64,000 nucleotides of DNA. Source: Candidatus Nitronereus thalassa (GTDB lineage Bacteria; Nitrospirota; Nitrospiria; Nitrospirales; UBA8639). Numbering within the stretch: the stretch's first letter is position 1; each line of letters starts with the position of its first letter. Shown in pieces: positions 8,167 through 18,022 of this stretch. The notes under the pieces were generated by a model that worked only from the letters and a program-made list of their open reading frames with translations, made no database searches and was not told the origin of the DNA. Where the stretch lies: contig NZ_JAQOUE010000001.1 of assembly GCF_032191465.1 (NCBI RefSeq), positions 2,945,501-3,009,500 on the forward strand. The letters run 5' to 3'. The translations under genes were made by a program, and so were the position numbers.

Positions 8167-9411
8167 ATGTCGGTCGCCGACGCTACTGCCGAGTCCAGCC
8201 AAACTGCCAACCAGGTTATGGTGGGTCGCCAACCTATTTTCGATCAGAACCTACAGGTCATTGGGTACGAACTCTTGTATCGAGACAGCCATATGAATGC
8301 GGCCACATTTTCCGACGGGGATGCCGTGACGGCTCGGGTCATGCTCAATACCTTCTTGGAAATTGGTCTGGAGCAGATGGTTGGTTCTCATTTAGCCTTC
8401 ATCAATCTGACGACACGATTTTTGCGTGATAATCTTTGTGATGATTTACCCAAAGACCGTGTGGTATTGGAAGTCCTGGAAAATATTCCCATGGATGATA
8501 ATATCGTTGAGGCCATGAAACGGTTGTCTGCGGAAGGATTTTCCCTGGCGCTAGATGATTTCGAGTATCGTGAAGAACTCCGTCCCATGGTCGAACATGC
8601 ACATATGGTCAAGTTGGATGTCATGGCGCTTGGCCCGAAACGTCTCCAGCAGGATGTGGCTATTTTGCGACAGTTTCCAGTGAAACTGTTGGCTGAAAAG
8701 ATTGAATCACAGGAGATTTTTGATTGGTGCAAGAAGTTAGGGTTTGATTATTACCAAGGCTACTTTTTCTGTAAACCGAAGATCATTGAAGGAAAGCGAA
8801 TTCCCCCCAATCAAATTGCGATTCTATCCCTCTTATCCAAACTTCAAAACCCTGAAACTGAAATGGCCGAGGTCGAGGAAATTATCAAACAGGACGTTTC
8901 GCTAAGTTATAAAGTGTTGCGGTATGTGAACTCGGCATTTTTCGCTCTCCCCAAAAAAATCGATTCTATTGGTCAGGCGGCTTGTCTGGTGGGTCTGGCT
9001 CGTCTCAAAACCTGGGCTACCTTGTTGGTGATGGCCGGGTTGGATCAGAAACCTATGGAGTTAATACTTATTGCGCTGATACGCGGAAAGATGTGTGAAG
9101 AGGTGGCCAAGGCGCTCAATGAACGTGAGGTGGATGAATTTTTTACCGTCGGTCTGTTTTCCGTGCTTGATGCTTTGTTTGATAAACCCATGACTGAAGT
9201 GTTGAGTATGGTTGAACTTTCACAACCCATTCATGCTGCTTTAGTGGAGAAAGAGGGGCAGTTGGGAAAAGTCCTTCAATGTGTGTTGGCCTATGAGCAG
9301 TGTGAGTGGAGGGGGGTGCAAGGATTAGGGTTGGAGATTCCCACATTGCAAAAATCGTATTTTCAATCCATGGCCTGGTTAGGTAGCATCGCTCCACTGA
9401 TAAAAGAGTAA
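8167..9411 (+). CDS. EAL-HDOD (YuxH-like) signalling protein
   Basis: A 414-residue protein with an N-terminal EAL-type domain and a C-terminal HDOD domain. The EAL part opens with GRQPIF and YELLYRD (ELL in place of EAL) and keeps an N (FINLT), E (VLEVLEN), DD (ALDDFEYR), K (VKLDV), E (LLAEKIE) and Q (YYQGYFF) at the expected order, but the canonical FGTG after DD is absent, so c-di-GMP hydrolysis is uncertain. The HDOD part (about 200-390) shows KQDVSLSYKVLRYVNSAFF. The start at 8167 has an AAGGAGG site; the longer frame from 8140 would lie across it. Confidence 0.88.
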   Translation: MSVADATAESSQTANQVMVGRQPIFDQNLQVIGYELLYRDSHMNAATFSDGDAVTARVMLNTFLEIGLEQMVGSHLAFINLTTRFLRDNLCDDLPKDRVVLEVLENIPMDDNIVEAMKRLSAEGFSLALDDFEYREELRPMVEHAHMVKLDVMALGPKRLQQDVAILRQFPVKLLAEKIESQEIFDWCKKLGFDYYQGYFFCKPKIIEGKRIPPNQIAILSLLSKLQNPETEMAEVEEIIKQDVSLSYKVLRYVNSAFFALPKKIDSIGQAACLVGLARLKTWATLLVMAGLDQKPMELILIALIRGKMCEEVAKALNEREVDEFFTVGLFSVLDALFDKPMTEVLSMVELSQPIHAALVEKEGQLGKVLQCVLAYEQCEWRGVQGLGLEIPTLQKSYFQSMAWLGSIAPLIKE

Positions 9412-9575
9412 TTAGGTGCCCTAGTCTGGAGCCAGTCGTTCCCTACCCTTTAGCTTCTTGATTTCTTGCCGATAAACCCTCCAGGGAGAGAACTCCAGTG
9501 GCCTAAATCGCCGGCAAATCTGGTCTCCGCAATAAATTCTTACGGGTATTTTTTTTGATTGCGTAGGGGAGTCAA

Positions 9576-10049
9576 ATGGCCAATCAGGATCATCTCGCTA
9601 TTTTGGGACAAGGCGTGACCGCGTGGAATGCATGGCGAGAAGAAAACCCGAGCATTCGTCCGGATTTGGCCCATGCCGATCTGACGGGTTTCTGTTTGTC
9701 CCAAGCGAATTTTACAGGGGCCAATTTGCAAGAGGCTAACTTCACTGGGGCGGAAGCCACGGAAATCCATTTATTTAGTGCGAGTGCGCAAAAGGCAAAT
9801 TTCCAAGACGCACATATGCCCGAGGCTGATTGTGTGGCCGTGAACCTCCAAGGGGCGAATCTGACAGGCGTCAATATGGAAAAAGCATTGTTGATTATGG
9901 CCAATTTGCAGAATGCCAACTTTTCGAAGGCGAACCTTCACTCCTCGGATCTTCGCGACGCCAATTTTACCGGTGCGAATTTTGAAGATGCGATTCTGGA
10001 TGGCGCGGAACTTCAAGGAACGACACTTCAAGTTCCTTGCCGAAATTAG
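9576..10049 (+). CDS. Pentapeptide repeat protein
   Basis: 157 residues dominated by tandem A(D/N)Lxx repeats (ANFTG, ANLQE, ANFQD, ANLTG, ANLQN, ANFSK, ANLHS, ANFTG and so on) that would fold into a right-handed quadrilateral beta helix. The first 25 residues are not repeats and hold a short helix. A GGGGAG site precedes the ATG by 4-5 bases. Function unknown: members range from gyrase protectors to scaffolds. It sits between two c-di-GMP-type signalling genes. Confidence 0.85.
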   Translation: MANQDHLAILGQGVTAWNAWREENPSIRPDLAHADLTGFCLSQANFTGANLQEANFTGAEATEIHLFSASAQKANFQDAHMPEADCVAVNLQGANLTGVNMEKALLIMANLQNANFSKANLHSSDLRDANFTGANFEDAILDGAELQGTTLQVPCRN

Positions 10050-10379
10050 GGGTTGCCCGGCCTTCCTATTCCTCTCCCCAATTAGGACATCAATCGACTA
10101 ATCAGTTAGGTCTGACTTGGGATGTCGGCAAGAGTCTCCGCACAGGGTCGAGGAATGGTTGTCCCATTCTGATTCCATGGAAGTTTCACGTCACGACAAG
10201 CGGTTACACCTGGCCTGGCTTTGTGCTTCAATTTCGTTATCTTTCATAGGAATAGCTTAAGTTGCCTTTCCCAAGAAACGATAACGTAAATAAGGGTTTC
10301 TTGAGAGACCTCGGGCACTGGCTTGGGTAAATGGCGAGGTTCATTTTACTGTATATCATCGAAGGCATGACGTTTACGT
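10050..10379. other. Intergenic stretch with an 8-bp inverted repeat
   Basis: No supported gene. CAAGAAAC (10272-10279) and GTTTCTTG (10296-10303) form a perfect 8-bp inverted repeat with a 16-base loop, 75 bases before the HD-GYP gene. It could be a protein-binding palindrome or a weak terminator for the pentapeptide gene; no U-tract follows. Confidence 0.4.
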
Positions 10380-11735
10380 ATGGCGTTCCTTCCCATTAAA
10401 AATTTTGAACTACGGAGAGGCCTGTATGTCAGGCTCAATGGTTCGTGGTTTAGCCATCCGTTTCCTACCAATACCTTTAAGATTCGGACCAAGAAAGAAT
10501 TACAAATTCTTCAAAAATTGAATAAGGTTGAAATCCTTTTTGATCCTGAAAGGTCCGATCCCGAAGGTGTCGATGAGGAACTTGCAGAAGAAACTGCCGA
10601 ACCCACTGCCGAACCCACTGCCCAGAATATTGTCGAGGGAACTCCTGAAGCTGTAAAGGCCGATATTCCGAAAGAAGCCGAAGCGAAGCCCTCTGTTGTA
10701 GAAGCGAGCCCGGTCAAACCGACAGCCACCGAATCCTTTAACCAATATTGTGAAGGATTTAAAAAAGTCGATCGTGCCTACCAAGAAGCCTTTCGACAAA
10801 GTAAAGCGGTCATGCAAGATTTGAGTGTTGGAAATATCGAAGGCATTCAAAAAGCTCATGACATGGTTTGTGCCCTGGGGGATTTACTTGATGGTCCTGA
10901 TGCCACGACTTCTATGCTCAATGTGATGGTGTCTAATGAGATGGGTCAGGGCATGTTCATGCATTCGCTGAATGTGTGTGCCTTGTGCCTGATGATTGGG
11001 AAAGAATTTGATTTGAAAGAGGACGAGATGCGCGAGTTGGCATTAGGGGCGATCTTTCATGATATTGGTGAACTCAATGTTCCCGGGAAGATTTTATTAA
11101 AGCGTCCCAATCTTAGTCCCAGTGAACGTGATACCTATCGTCAGCATCCACGGTTTGGCAAAGATACGGTGCGCAAATTTTCCAGCTTTCCCAAATCGAG
11201 TTTAAATGTGATTTACCAGCATCATGAGCGGCTGGATGGGTCGGGGTTTCCTATGGGGCTGAAAGGCGTAGAGGCGATTAGCTTATTCGCACGAATTGTG
11301 ATGGTCGTCGATCGCTATGATGATTTATGCAACGATCCGGACATCGAAAAGCGGCTGACACCATCCGAGGCTCTTTCCCATTTGTTTGTAAAACAAAAAT
11401 CGGTATTTTGGTCAGAAGCGGTGGTGGCCCTGGTTCGTGTGTTGGGTGTCTATCCTCCGGGATCCTTAGTGCTCCTGAGTAATGAGGCTCTTGGGATGGT
11501 CGTAAATATCAATATCACCAATCGTCTTCGACCGCTGATTCTTCTCTATTCGGAGGAGGCATCACCCTATCGAGCCCAGGTGCTTGATCTTGAAGACCAT
11601 GAGGAGATCACCATTTGCCAAAACCTTCGACCCCGTGATGTCTCGCGAGAGGCTGCCGAATTTTTAAATCCACGCCATATGGTAAATTATCTGGTGGAAA
11701 ATACCCCAGCCGAGTTAGCTCCAGCACCGCACTGA
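10380..11735 (+). CDS. HD-GYP domain c-di-GMP phosphodiesterase-like protein
   Basis: A 451-residue protein: an N-terminal DUF3391-like segment (LRRGLYVRLNGSWFSHPF), an acidic Ala/Glu/Pro linker with duplicated AEPT units (about 60-75), then an HD-GYP domain. Motifs seen are the HD pair (FHDIGELNVP) and the HHERLDGSGFP signature, corresponding to HHExxDGxGYP with F for Y. The family hydrolyses c-di-GMP to pGpG or GMP. No membrane segment or receiver domain is visible, so it is probably cytosolic. Confidence 0.92.
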   Translation: MAFLPIKNFELRRGLYVRLNGSWFSHPFPTNTFKIRTKKELQILQKLNKVEILFDPERSDPEGVDEELAEETAEPTAEPTAQNIVEGTPEAVKADIPKEAEAKPSVVEASPVKPTATESFNQYCEGFKKVDRAYQEAFRQSKAVMQDLSVGNIEGIQKAHDMVCALGDLLDGPDATTSMLNVMVSNEMGQGMFMHSLNVCALCLMIGKEFDLKEDEMRELALGAIFHDIGELNVPGKILLKRPNLSPSERDTYRQHPRFGKDTVRKFSSFPKSSLNVIYQHHERLDGSGFPMGLKGVEAISLFARIVMVVDRYDDLCNDPDIEKRLTPSEALSHLFVKQKSVFWSEAVVALVRVLGVYPPGSLVLLSNEALGMVVNINITNRLRPLILLYSEEASPYRAQVLDLEDHEEITICQNLRPRDVSREAAEFLNPRHMVNYLVENTPAELAPAPH

Positions 11736-12197
11736 TTTTTCCGTTTTCCAGTACGCACTTTTCTTACCTGACAGCCAGATTTTGGATATGTTGTCTTCCT
11801 AGAGCCGAAGAATTGAGATTCTGTGTCGAGCTGTCTCCGGAGTCCCTGAGTCATGCAATGGTTTTTGAGGGGACTTGGGCGTGTTTTGTGCTGCCAATAG
11901 CGATGTCCTGAAAATAAGAAATCTCAATAAACCTCCACATTTATCCGATAATAAATGGAGTTGAATAGTAATCCCTAAAAACGGATTAGACTTCTTGAGC
12001 CCAAAATATCCTTTGCTCCAATTCCCAAATATGATCTAGGGGAGTCAAGACCTACCTGTGATTCCTTACATTGATTTTGGCCAACGAATGGGTCTTGGTC
12101 TTGTGCATTCGCTTTCAGCCATGTTGAATAGTAGTGTCCAATAAAATTTTTCAAAGGGCATGATGGGGTCCATAGGTTCATTAAGAAACAAGGTGCA
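11736..12197. other. Intergenic region, nothing recognised
   Basis: 462 bases between the HD-GYP gene and the transglycosylase. I see no ORF with a ribosome-binding site, no tRNA and no strong hairpin with a U-tract. It presumably holds the promoter of the downstream slt-zapA group. Confidence 0.4.
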
Positions 12198-14468
12198 ATG
12201 TTTGAGGAACATCTCAAGGAAATGACCCACATCCTATCCTCAATTCGTCTGCCCATATTTGCTGCCGCGATTGGTGGCATACTGCTCATAGTTCTGTTGT
12301 CTGGTGCGCAACCCTTGCCTGAGCCACCAGTTCCAGAGATGGGTTGTCCTTCCGCGGAGGAATGCTTCAATAATGCGATTCTGTTGGTAGATCGTACGCC
12401 ACAAGATTTTGCGGTCCATCGCACAAATTTCCAGCAAGTTCAGCGTCAATATCCACAATCTGTATGGGGAAAACGGGCTGGTCTTCGATTGGGATACCTT
12501 CTACTTGAGGTCAACCCGCAGGAAGCCATTCCATACCTTCGAGAGGCAGAAAGGAACTTTCCGCTACTGCAGGACTATATTCGGGTATGGATGGCTCAAG
12601 CCTTACGCGAGACGGATTCCAGCCAAGAAGCTGCTGCCACATTCGAGTCGGTCCTGGAAAAAGACCCTGAATCACTCTTAAAAACATCGGTATTCTATGG
12701 AGGAGGATTGGCGTGGCAGAAAGCCGGTCATTGTCACCATGCAGTCCCCCATCTTCAGCGGGCGCTTTCCCTTGGTCCCGACTCGGATGATGCGCCCCAA
12801 GCCCTACAGGCGATAGCGGATTGTGGCAGGAAGTTGGAAAACTCCACCTTGGTGATCGACTCCCTTCGTGAGCTTTGGGTTCGTTATCCCCTTTCCCCGG
12901 AAGCCAAAACGATTCAGGAGCTTCTTGAAAAAAACGATGGGCTTGAGGGTTCCTGGGAACCGTCGTTAGGAGACTATTTTCAACGGGCTGAAACCTATTA
13001 TGGCCAAGCTCAATTTGAACTAGCCATTGGTGATCTGAAACGATTTCTTAAGGGTCGTCCCGCTAGGCCAGGTCGAGAGAAGGGGCAATGGAAATTAGCC
13101 ATGGCCCATGTTCGTCTCAAGCAATATCCCAAAGCCAGTCAACTCTTTGCCAAGTTGTCGGAGGGCCAATCATCCTATCGTGGGCAGGCGACCGAATGGT
13201 TGGCACGCGTGTATCTTCGTCAAGGAAAGGGCGGGGAGCTCATTGCCTTAAGTCAATTGCCCTTGTCTGGTCTCAAGTCAAATGAACGGTCTCAAATCCA
13301 ATGGATGTGCGGGATTTGGTACGAAGACCAAGGGGACATTGAGCGCGCTGTGCAGGCTTATCAACGTGCGGCCGACCTGGCTGGATCCTCTCGAACCCGT
13401 TTTGAGGCCTGGTGGAGGCAAGGATGGTTGCTGTATCAGCATGGTCAATTTCAACCGGCGCTTCAGGTGTTTGAAAGAATTCTTCAAAATAGCAATGACC
13501 AGCGGTGGGCCGCGAAGGCGCAATATTGGGCTGGTCGGACCTTGGCTAACCTTGGGCTGAATGATCAGGCGCAGGAGTATTATCGCCGAGTCTCTCAAGA
13601 GTGGCCTATGACTTATTATGGGCAATTAGCTCAAAGCCGGTTGGCGTCGTTGCCGATTACCTCGGTAGTGGGAGAGTCCAGCCTTGATCCTGGACCTGAA
13701 GTGTCTGAAAACACTCGCCAACTTTTGGAAAAAGATCGGCACTTTCAAAAAGCGCAAGAGTTGGCCCTCCTTGGGTTGATGTCGGAGGCTGCCAGTGAGT
13801 TGTTACATGTTGGGAAATCTTATCAGTCGAGAGAGGACGCCTTGTATGAAATTGCCATCCAGTTGGAAAAAGTCCGAGCCTATGATCAGTCGCTTCTCAT
13901 TGCCCGTCGGCATTTCAATGTTTCCGTTGAGCAGAGGCGTTTTTCTCGATCCTCGGGAATATGGTCTGTGGCGTATCCCGGGGGATACCTTCCCACGATT
14001 CAGCGCTTTGCCGATTCCCGGGTCGATCCATATTTGATTGCAGGAATTATCCGAGAAGAAAGTTTGTATAACACCCAAGCCCTTTCCCCGGTTGGGGCCA
14101 TTGGTCTTATGCAACTCATGCCGACGACTGCCGAGCGCGTGGCTCGGAAGGTGGGGTTTTCCTCTTTCAAACGAGAGGATTTATTTTCCGGGGAGATCAA
14201 TATTCAGTTGGGTGTTCAGTATGTCAGCCAATTACTTGGGGAATATGAAGGAAAAAATATTCCTGTCATTGCTGCCTATAATGCCGGTCCAAATGCGGTG
14301 AAACGCTGGCTGGATAAAAATGGCCATCGGGAGGCAGACGAATTTGTGGAACTCATTTCTTATAAGGAAACTCGCAGATATGTGAAACGTGTTTTGACCA
14401 GCTATCATGTATATCGTGACCTCTATTCTACTAGATGTAGTGGCTCTTCTCTTGACAAGGTGTGTTGA
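12198..14468 (+). CDS. TPR-containing soluble lytic murein transglycosylase (Slt70-like)
   Basis: A 756-residue envelope protein that would cleave peptidoglycan to 1,6-anhydromuropeptides. The N-terminus has a membrane segment (about 20-38), then a long alpha-superhelical region with TPR-like repeats (about 70-560), and a C-terminal SLT domain (about 600-740). The SLT part shows IIREESLYNTQALSPVGA with the catalytic Glu, GLMQLMPTTA, and the AAYNAGPNAVKRW signature. The arrangement matches Slt70. The ATG at 12198 is preceded by AAGGTG. It lies 46 bases upstream of the ZapB-like gene and probably belongs to the same transcript. Confidence 0.93.
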   Translation: MFEEHLKEMTHILSSIRLPIFAAAIGGILLIVLLSGAQPLPEPPVPEMGCPSAEECFNNAILLVDRTPQDFAVHRTNFQQVQRQYPQSVWGKRAGLRLGYLLLEVNPQEAIPYLREAERNFPLLQDYIRVWMAQALRETDSSQEAAATFESVLEKDPESLLKTSVFYGGGLAWQKAGHCHHAVPHLQRALSLGPDSDDAPQALQAIADCGRKLENSTLVIDSLRELWVRYPLSPEAKTIQELLEKNDGLEGSWEPSLGDYFQRAETYYGQAQFELAIGDLKRFLKGRPARPGREKGQWKLAMAHVRLKQYPKASQLFAKLSEGQSSYRGQATEWLARVYLRQGKGGELIALSQLPLSGLKSNERSQIQWMCGIWYEDQGDIERAVQAYQRAADLAGSSRTRFEAWWRQGWLLYQHGQFQPALQVFERILQNSNDQRWAAKAQYWAGRTLANLGLNDQAQEYYRRVSQEWPMTYYGQLAQSRLASLPITSVVGESSLDPGPEVSENTRQLLEKDRHFQKAQELALLGLMSEAASELLHVGKSYQSREDALYEIAIQLEKVRAYDQSLLIARRHFNVSVEQRRFSRSSGIWSVAYPGGYLPTIQRFADSRVDPYLIAGIIREESLYNTQALSPVGAIGLMQLMPTTAERVARKVGFSSFKREDLFSGEINIQLGVQYVSQLLGEYEGKNIPVIAAYNAGPNAVKRWLDKNGHREADEFVELISYKETRRYVKRVLTSYHVYRDLYSTRCSGSSLDKVC

Positions 14469-14514
14469 AGATTCTATAGTTTTTCGACCGCAGAATATCT
14501 AGGTGGAGGTACTT

Positions 14515-14781
14515 ATGAGTCTGGAAAAATTGGAAGCCTTAGAGGTTAGAGTTCAGCGATTAGTGGATATGGTTCAACACCTAAAACAGGCCAATGGCCT
14601 TCTTCAGGAAGAACTGGGGCGGGCTCAAGAGCGTCTTGTTCAGCAGGAGGCCCATTCTCAGGATTGGGAAGAAGAGCGGACCCATATTCGAGCCAAAATT
14701 GAGAAGGTATTGGATAATCTGCAGTTCCTTGAGACACCTGATCATGAATTGCAAGGGGTAACCCATGATGAACGCTATTGA
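14515..14781 (+). CDS. ZapB-like coiled-coil cell division protein
   Basis: An 88-residue, almost wholly coiled-coil protein (heptads from about 3 to 70, LEKLEALEVRVQRLVDMVQ) with a short non-helical tail. The ATG at 14515 has a GGAGGT site four bases upstream. It overlaps zapA by 14 bases. The size, coiled coil and coupling to zapA suggest a ZapB-type divisome factor, but coiled coils are not diagnostic by themselves, so no symbol is given. Confidence 0.7.
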   Translation: MSLEKLEALEVRVQRLVDMVQHLKQANGLLQEELGRAQERLVQQEAHSQDWEEERTHIRAKIEKVLDNLQFLETPDHELQGVTHDERY

Positions 14782-15061
14782 AGTGGACATTTTTGGGCAA
14801 AGATTGGCTCTCCAGGGGGACGCGGATCAGCAGTACGTGCACGAATTGGCACAGTATGTCGAAGGTCAAATGAACTCCATTGCCAGGAATTTGACCACAT
14901 CCACCCCTACCAAAGTGGCCATTTTGGCAGCGATAAACATTGCGGATCAACTCTTTAAGCAGGAAAGTCGTCGTCAAGCCGGGGAGGCAGAAGTTGAGCG
15001 GCGAGCAGATGGTCTGTTGCAGTCTATTGATGCCCAAATCGGCGGTGAAGCCATTCTCTAG
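14768..15061 (+). CDS. zapA: Cell division protein ZapA
   Basis: 97 residues (98 if the adjacent ATG at 14765 is used) with the ZapA pattern: N-terminal VDIFGQRLALQGDADQQYV, central TPTKVAILAAINIADQLF, and a C-terminal helix. ZapA crosslinks FtsZ protofilaments at the Z-ring. It is translationally coupled to the upstream coiled-coil gene and lies upstream of the RNase Y gene, a common ordering. Confidence 0.93.
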   Translation: MNAIEVDIFGQRLALQGDADQQYVHELAQYVEGQMNSIARNLTTSTPTKVAILAAINIADQLFKQESRRQAGEAEVERRADGLLQSIDAQIGGEAIL

Positions 15062-15629
15062 GGTGCTTTACTTGCAACAGGTAGGTTGGTCTGATAACGT
15101 TGATTTACTGAGAAGTGCATTATTTGAATTATGTAGGAGTATGGCATTTTTTAGTGGATGTGAAAAAAACGAAAGAATTTCTTGAGAAGTGAATTTGGGT
15201 TTTTTTGAGACAATTGAGGCGTGAGCGAGCAGTAGGATGATGACATTTTTTGATCGGTTAGAGAGTGGGGGAGTTCTAAAGGTCCCGGATCGGGATAAAC
15301 AGTTCATTTTTTCGAATACATTGTTTCCCCGCTTTAATGTTCAAACAAGATAGGCTCATCACGGCTGAATTTGAGAAAAATGGATAGGTTGCTGAATTAC
15401 AAGGATTTCACCATAAATTATCCAGGTTTTCCCAACTTTAGACCTCAACCTCAGTGATGCTTTTGGTCTAGACCCCTCTTCATCTCTCTGTATTCTGCAG
15501 AGTGTTCGTTTTTTCACCATCCCCTAAAAAAACACCAAGAAAGTTCAAAAAGGCCTGTAACCCTTGTTGTGACTTGAGGCATGGGCAATCGGGTTGCCAC
15601 AGGACGTGGCGATGAAGGGGGTGACCGTA
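15062..15629. other. AT-rich gap between zapA and rny, no gene found
   Basis: 568 bases with lower GC than the flanks. A 6S RNA gene often follows zapA in bacteria, and I looked for one but cannot draw its long closing stem and central bubble. Just before rny are two small stem-loops: GGCAA/TTGCC around TCGGG (15585-15599), then CCAC/GTGG. No other supported feature. Confidence 0.4.
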
Positions 15630-17198
15630 ATGACAACGTCATTCGTATTATCAATTGCTGCGGGGATCCTCGGTTTGTTGCTGGGGTTTGTCCTGAATGG
15701 AGTGGTCCAGCGAAATCGATTGGAAGCCCAACGGCGGGAAGTCGAGGAGCAGGTCCGGCAGCTCACTGTTTCTGCCGAACGTGAGGCTGAGAACATTACC
15801 AAAGAAGCCAAAATCGAAGCGAAAGATCTTTTATTTCAAGCCAAGGCTGAACTGGAAAAAAAGGAGAAGGACAAACGGGGAGAATTGAGTTCCCTGGAAA
15901 AGCGGTTGATTCAGCGCGAGGAAACTCTCGAGCGAAAAATTGCCAATACTGATCGAAAAGACGAGGAATTTCGCAAGCGCGATCGTGCCTTGGATCAACG
16001 TGAAGAATCCTTAAAGAAAAAAGAGCAGGTCTGTGAGCAGACAGTGCGTGAGCATCGTGAGGCTCTGGAGCGGGTCGCTGGGTTGACGATGGAAGACGCG
16101 AAGCGTCAATTGTTGGCGGAGATTGAAAGCGAGGCCAGACTTGAAGCCACCGGGCTCACGAAACGCATTCTGGATGAAGCGCGTGAAACGGCGGATCGGG
16201 AAGCTCGGGAAATAGTGACCAATTCGATTCAGCGGATTACTCGAGATTATGTTAATGAGGCCACGATTTCTGTCGTCCCGCTGGCTAGTGAAGGGATGAA
16301 AGGGCGAATTATTGGACGGGAAGGCCGCAATATCCGAGCATTGGAGGCGGCCACGGGCGTTGATCTCATTGTCGATGAAACTCCGGAAGCCGTAATTGTG
16401 TCGGGTTTTGATCCGCTCCGTCGTGAAGTGGCGAAGGTATCCTTAGAACGGTTAATGGCGGATGGACGAATTCATCCGACTCGTATTGAAGAGGTCGTGG
16501 AAAAAGTTAAAAGCGAACTTGATAAACTGATGCGTGAGGAAGCGGAGAAGGTGATATTTGAAGTGGGGCTTTCCGACTTTCATCCAGAGATCGTGAAGTT
16601 ATTAGGTCGATTGCGGTATAGAACCAGTTATGGGCAAAACAATCTTTATCATGCACGAGAAGCCTCCTACATCTGTGGGATAATGGCCGCAGAGCTTGGC
16701 TTGGATATTAAACTTGCCAAACGAGGGGCCTTGCTCCATGACATTGGTAAGGTGGTGAGTCATGAGGAAGAGGGTACACATGCCATGTTAGGGGCCGAGA
16801 TGGCCAAAAAATATGGCGAGTCTGAAAAGATTGTGAATGCGATAGCGGCTCACCATGAACAAGTTGAGCCGATTTGTCCGGAATCCGTGCTGGTGGCGGC
16901 GGCCGAGGCCTTGTCGGCCGCACGTCCCGGGGCACGACGGGAAACGCTAGAAGCCTACGTCAAGCGGCTAGAAAAATTGGAATCTCTCGCCACAGATTTT
17001 GGAGGCGTGGATAAGGCGTATGCGATTCAAGCTGGGCGAGAAGTCAGGGTGATCGTTCGTCAGGGTGAGCTTTCTGATAATGAGGCGTTTCGTTTATCTC
17101 GTGATCTCTCGAAAAAAATAGAACAAGAGATGACCTATCCCGGACAAATCAAGGTTACAGTAATCCGGGAAAGCCGGTATGTCGAGTTTGCAAAATAA
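15630..17198 (+). CDS. rny: Ribonuclease Y
   Basis: Membrane-anchored endoribonuclease initiating mRNA decay. The 522 residues show an N-terminal membrane helix, a long highly charged coiled coil (about 25-200), a KH domain with GREGRN (about 225), and an HD domain with LLHDIGKVV. The length matches the family. The frame is open to 15594, but the ATG at 15630 follows an AAGGGGGTGA site and starts right before the membrane helix. The ymdB gene follows by 33 bases, as in many genomes. Confidence 0.97.
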   Translation: MTTSFVLSIAAGILGLLLGFVLNGVVQRNRLEAQRREVEEQVRQLTVSAEREAENITKEAKIEAKDLLFQAKAELEKKEKDKRGELSSLEKRLIQREETLERKIANTDRKDEEFRKRDRALDQREESLKKKEQVCEQTVREHREALERVAGLTMEDAKRQLLAEIESEARLEATGLTKRILDEARETADREAREIVTNSIQRITRDYVNEATISVVPLASEGMKGRIIGREGRNIRALEAATGVDLIVDETPEAVIVSGFDPLRREVAKVSLERLMADGRIHPTRIEEVVEKVKSELDKLMREEAEKVIFEVGLSDFHPEIVKLLGRLRYRTSYGQNNLYHAREASYICGIMAAELGLDIKLAKRGALLHDIGKVVSHEEEGTHAMLGAEMAKKYGESEKIVNAIAAHHEQVEPICPESVLVAAAEALSAARPGARRETLEAYVKRLEKLESLATDFGGVDKAYAIQAGREVRVIVRQGELSDNEAFRLSRDLSKKIEQEMTYPGQIKVTVIRESRYVEFAK

Positions 17199-17231
17199 GG
17201 CAGACCATGCATCGAAACAGAAGGGAGCCTC

Positions 17232-18011
17232 GTGGTTATTCTTTTTATTGGTGATATTGTTGGTGAACCTGGTCGTCGTGTCATCGCCAATAAATTGCAA
17301 AAAGTCGTTAGTGCGCATCATGTTGATCTGATATTTGGCAACGGCGAAAATGCGGCAGGGGGATTTGGAATTACTGCTGAATTAGCCGATGATCTCTTCG
17401 ATTTAGGCTTGTCCGTGATTACCACAGGGAACCATGCTTGGGATAAAAAGGAAACCCTCGATTATATTAAAAAAGAGCCCCGTCTATTACGTCCTGCAAA
17501 TTATCCGGAGGGAGCACCTGGAAAGGGCACGTTAGTACTTGATCTACCGAGTGGGGGAACGGTAGGTATTCTTCAAGTCATGGGCCGTGCGTTTATGCCG
17601 ATCCTGGATTGTCCGTTCCAAGTCGCTAGGCGTGAGGTGGCGAAATTACGAGAACAAACGAAGACTATAATCGTGGATATGCATGCCGAAACCACCTCAG
17701 AAAAAATGGCTATGGGACATTTTTTAGATGGTCAAGTCACGGCGGTCGTAGGCACTCATACTCATGTTCAAACCGCTGATGAGCAAGTCCTGCCTAAAGG
17801 GACGGCCTATCTCACGGATATTGGAATGACCGGGCCGGTTCATTCCGTGATTGGATTTAAGAAAGATCTAGTGATCGAAAAATTTCTCACACAAATGCCT
17901 CGTCGATTTGAAGTGGCCACTGGGCCAGGCATGCTCCAGGCGGCGCTCATTGAGTTTGACCCCAATACGGGGAAGGCGGTGGATATTCGTCGTGTGAGAG
18001 AGTTTGACTAA
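17232..18011 (+). CDS. ymdB: YmdB-family metallophosphoesterase
   Basis: 259 residues of the TIGR00282 group, which includes the Bacillus subtilis YmdB 2',3'-cyclic phosphodiesterase. Motifs GDIVGEPGR, GNGENAAGGFG, TTGNHAWD, and the late GTHTHVQTAD are all present and would form the dimetal site. The start is a GTG with AAGGGAG seven bases upstream. It sits directly after rny, the classical partner, suggesting a shared part in RNA turnover or a cyclic-nucleotide link. Confidence 0.95.
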   Translation: MVILFIGDIVGEPGRRVIANKLQKVVSAHHVDLIFGNGENAAGGFGITAELADDLFDLGLSVITTGNHAWDKKETLDYIKKEPRLLRPANYPEGAPGKGTLVLDLPSGGTVGILQVMGRAFMPILDCPFQVARREVAKLREQTKTIIVDMHAETTSEKMAMGHFLDGQVTAVVGTHTHVQTADEQVLPKGTAYLTDIGMTGPVHSVIGFKKDLVIEKFLTQMPRRFEVATGPGMLQAALIEFDPNTGKAVDIRRVREFD

Positions 18012-18022
18012 TTCTCTTTGTC

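Noticed and set aside
9576-10049. Apparent short tandem DNA repeats that might suggest a CRISPR array
   Set aside because: They encode pentapeptide repeats in one frame and have no constant repeat-spacer alternation. No CRISPR array is seen anywhere in the window.
10590-10625. Duplicated 12-base unit in the HD-GYP gene
   Set aside because: It only doubles an AEPT linker unit in frame, an ordinary expansion of a disordered linker.
15062-15629. 6S RNA gene expected after zapA
   Set aside because: No long closing stem or central bubble could be drawn by eye; a covariance search would decide.
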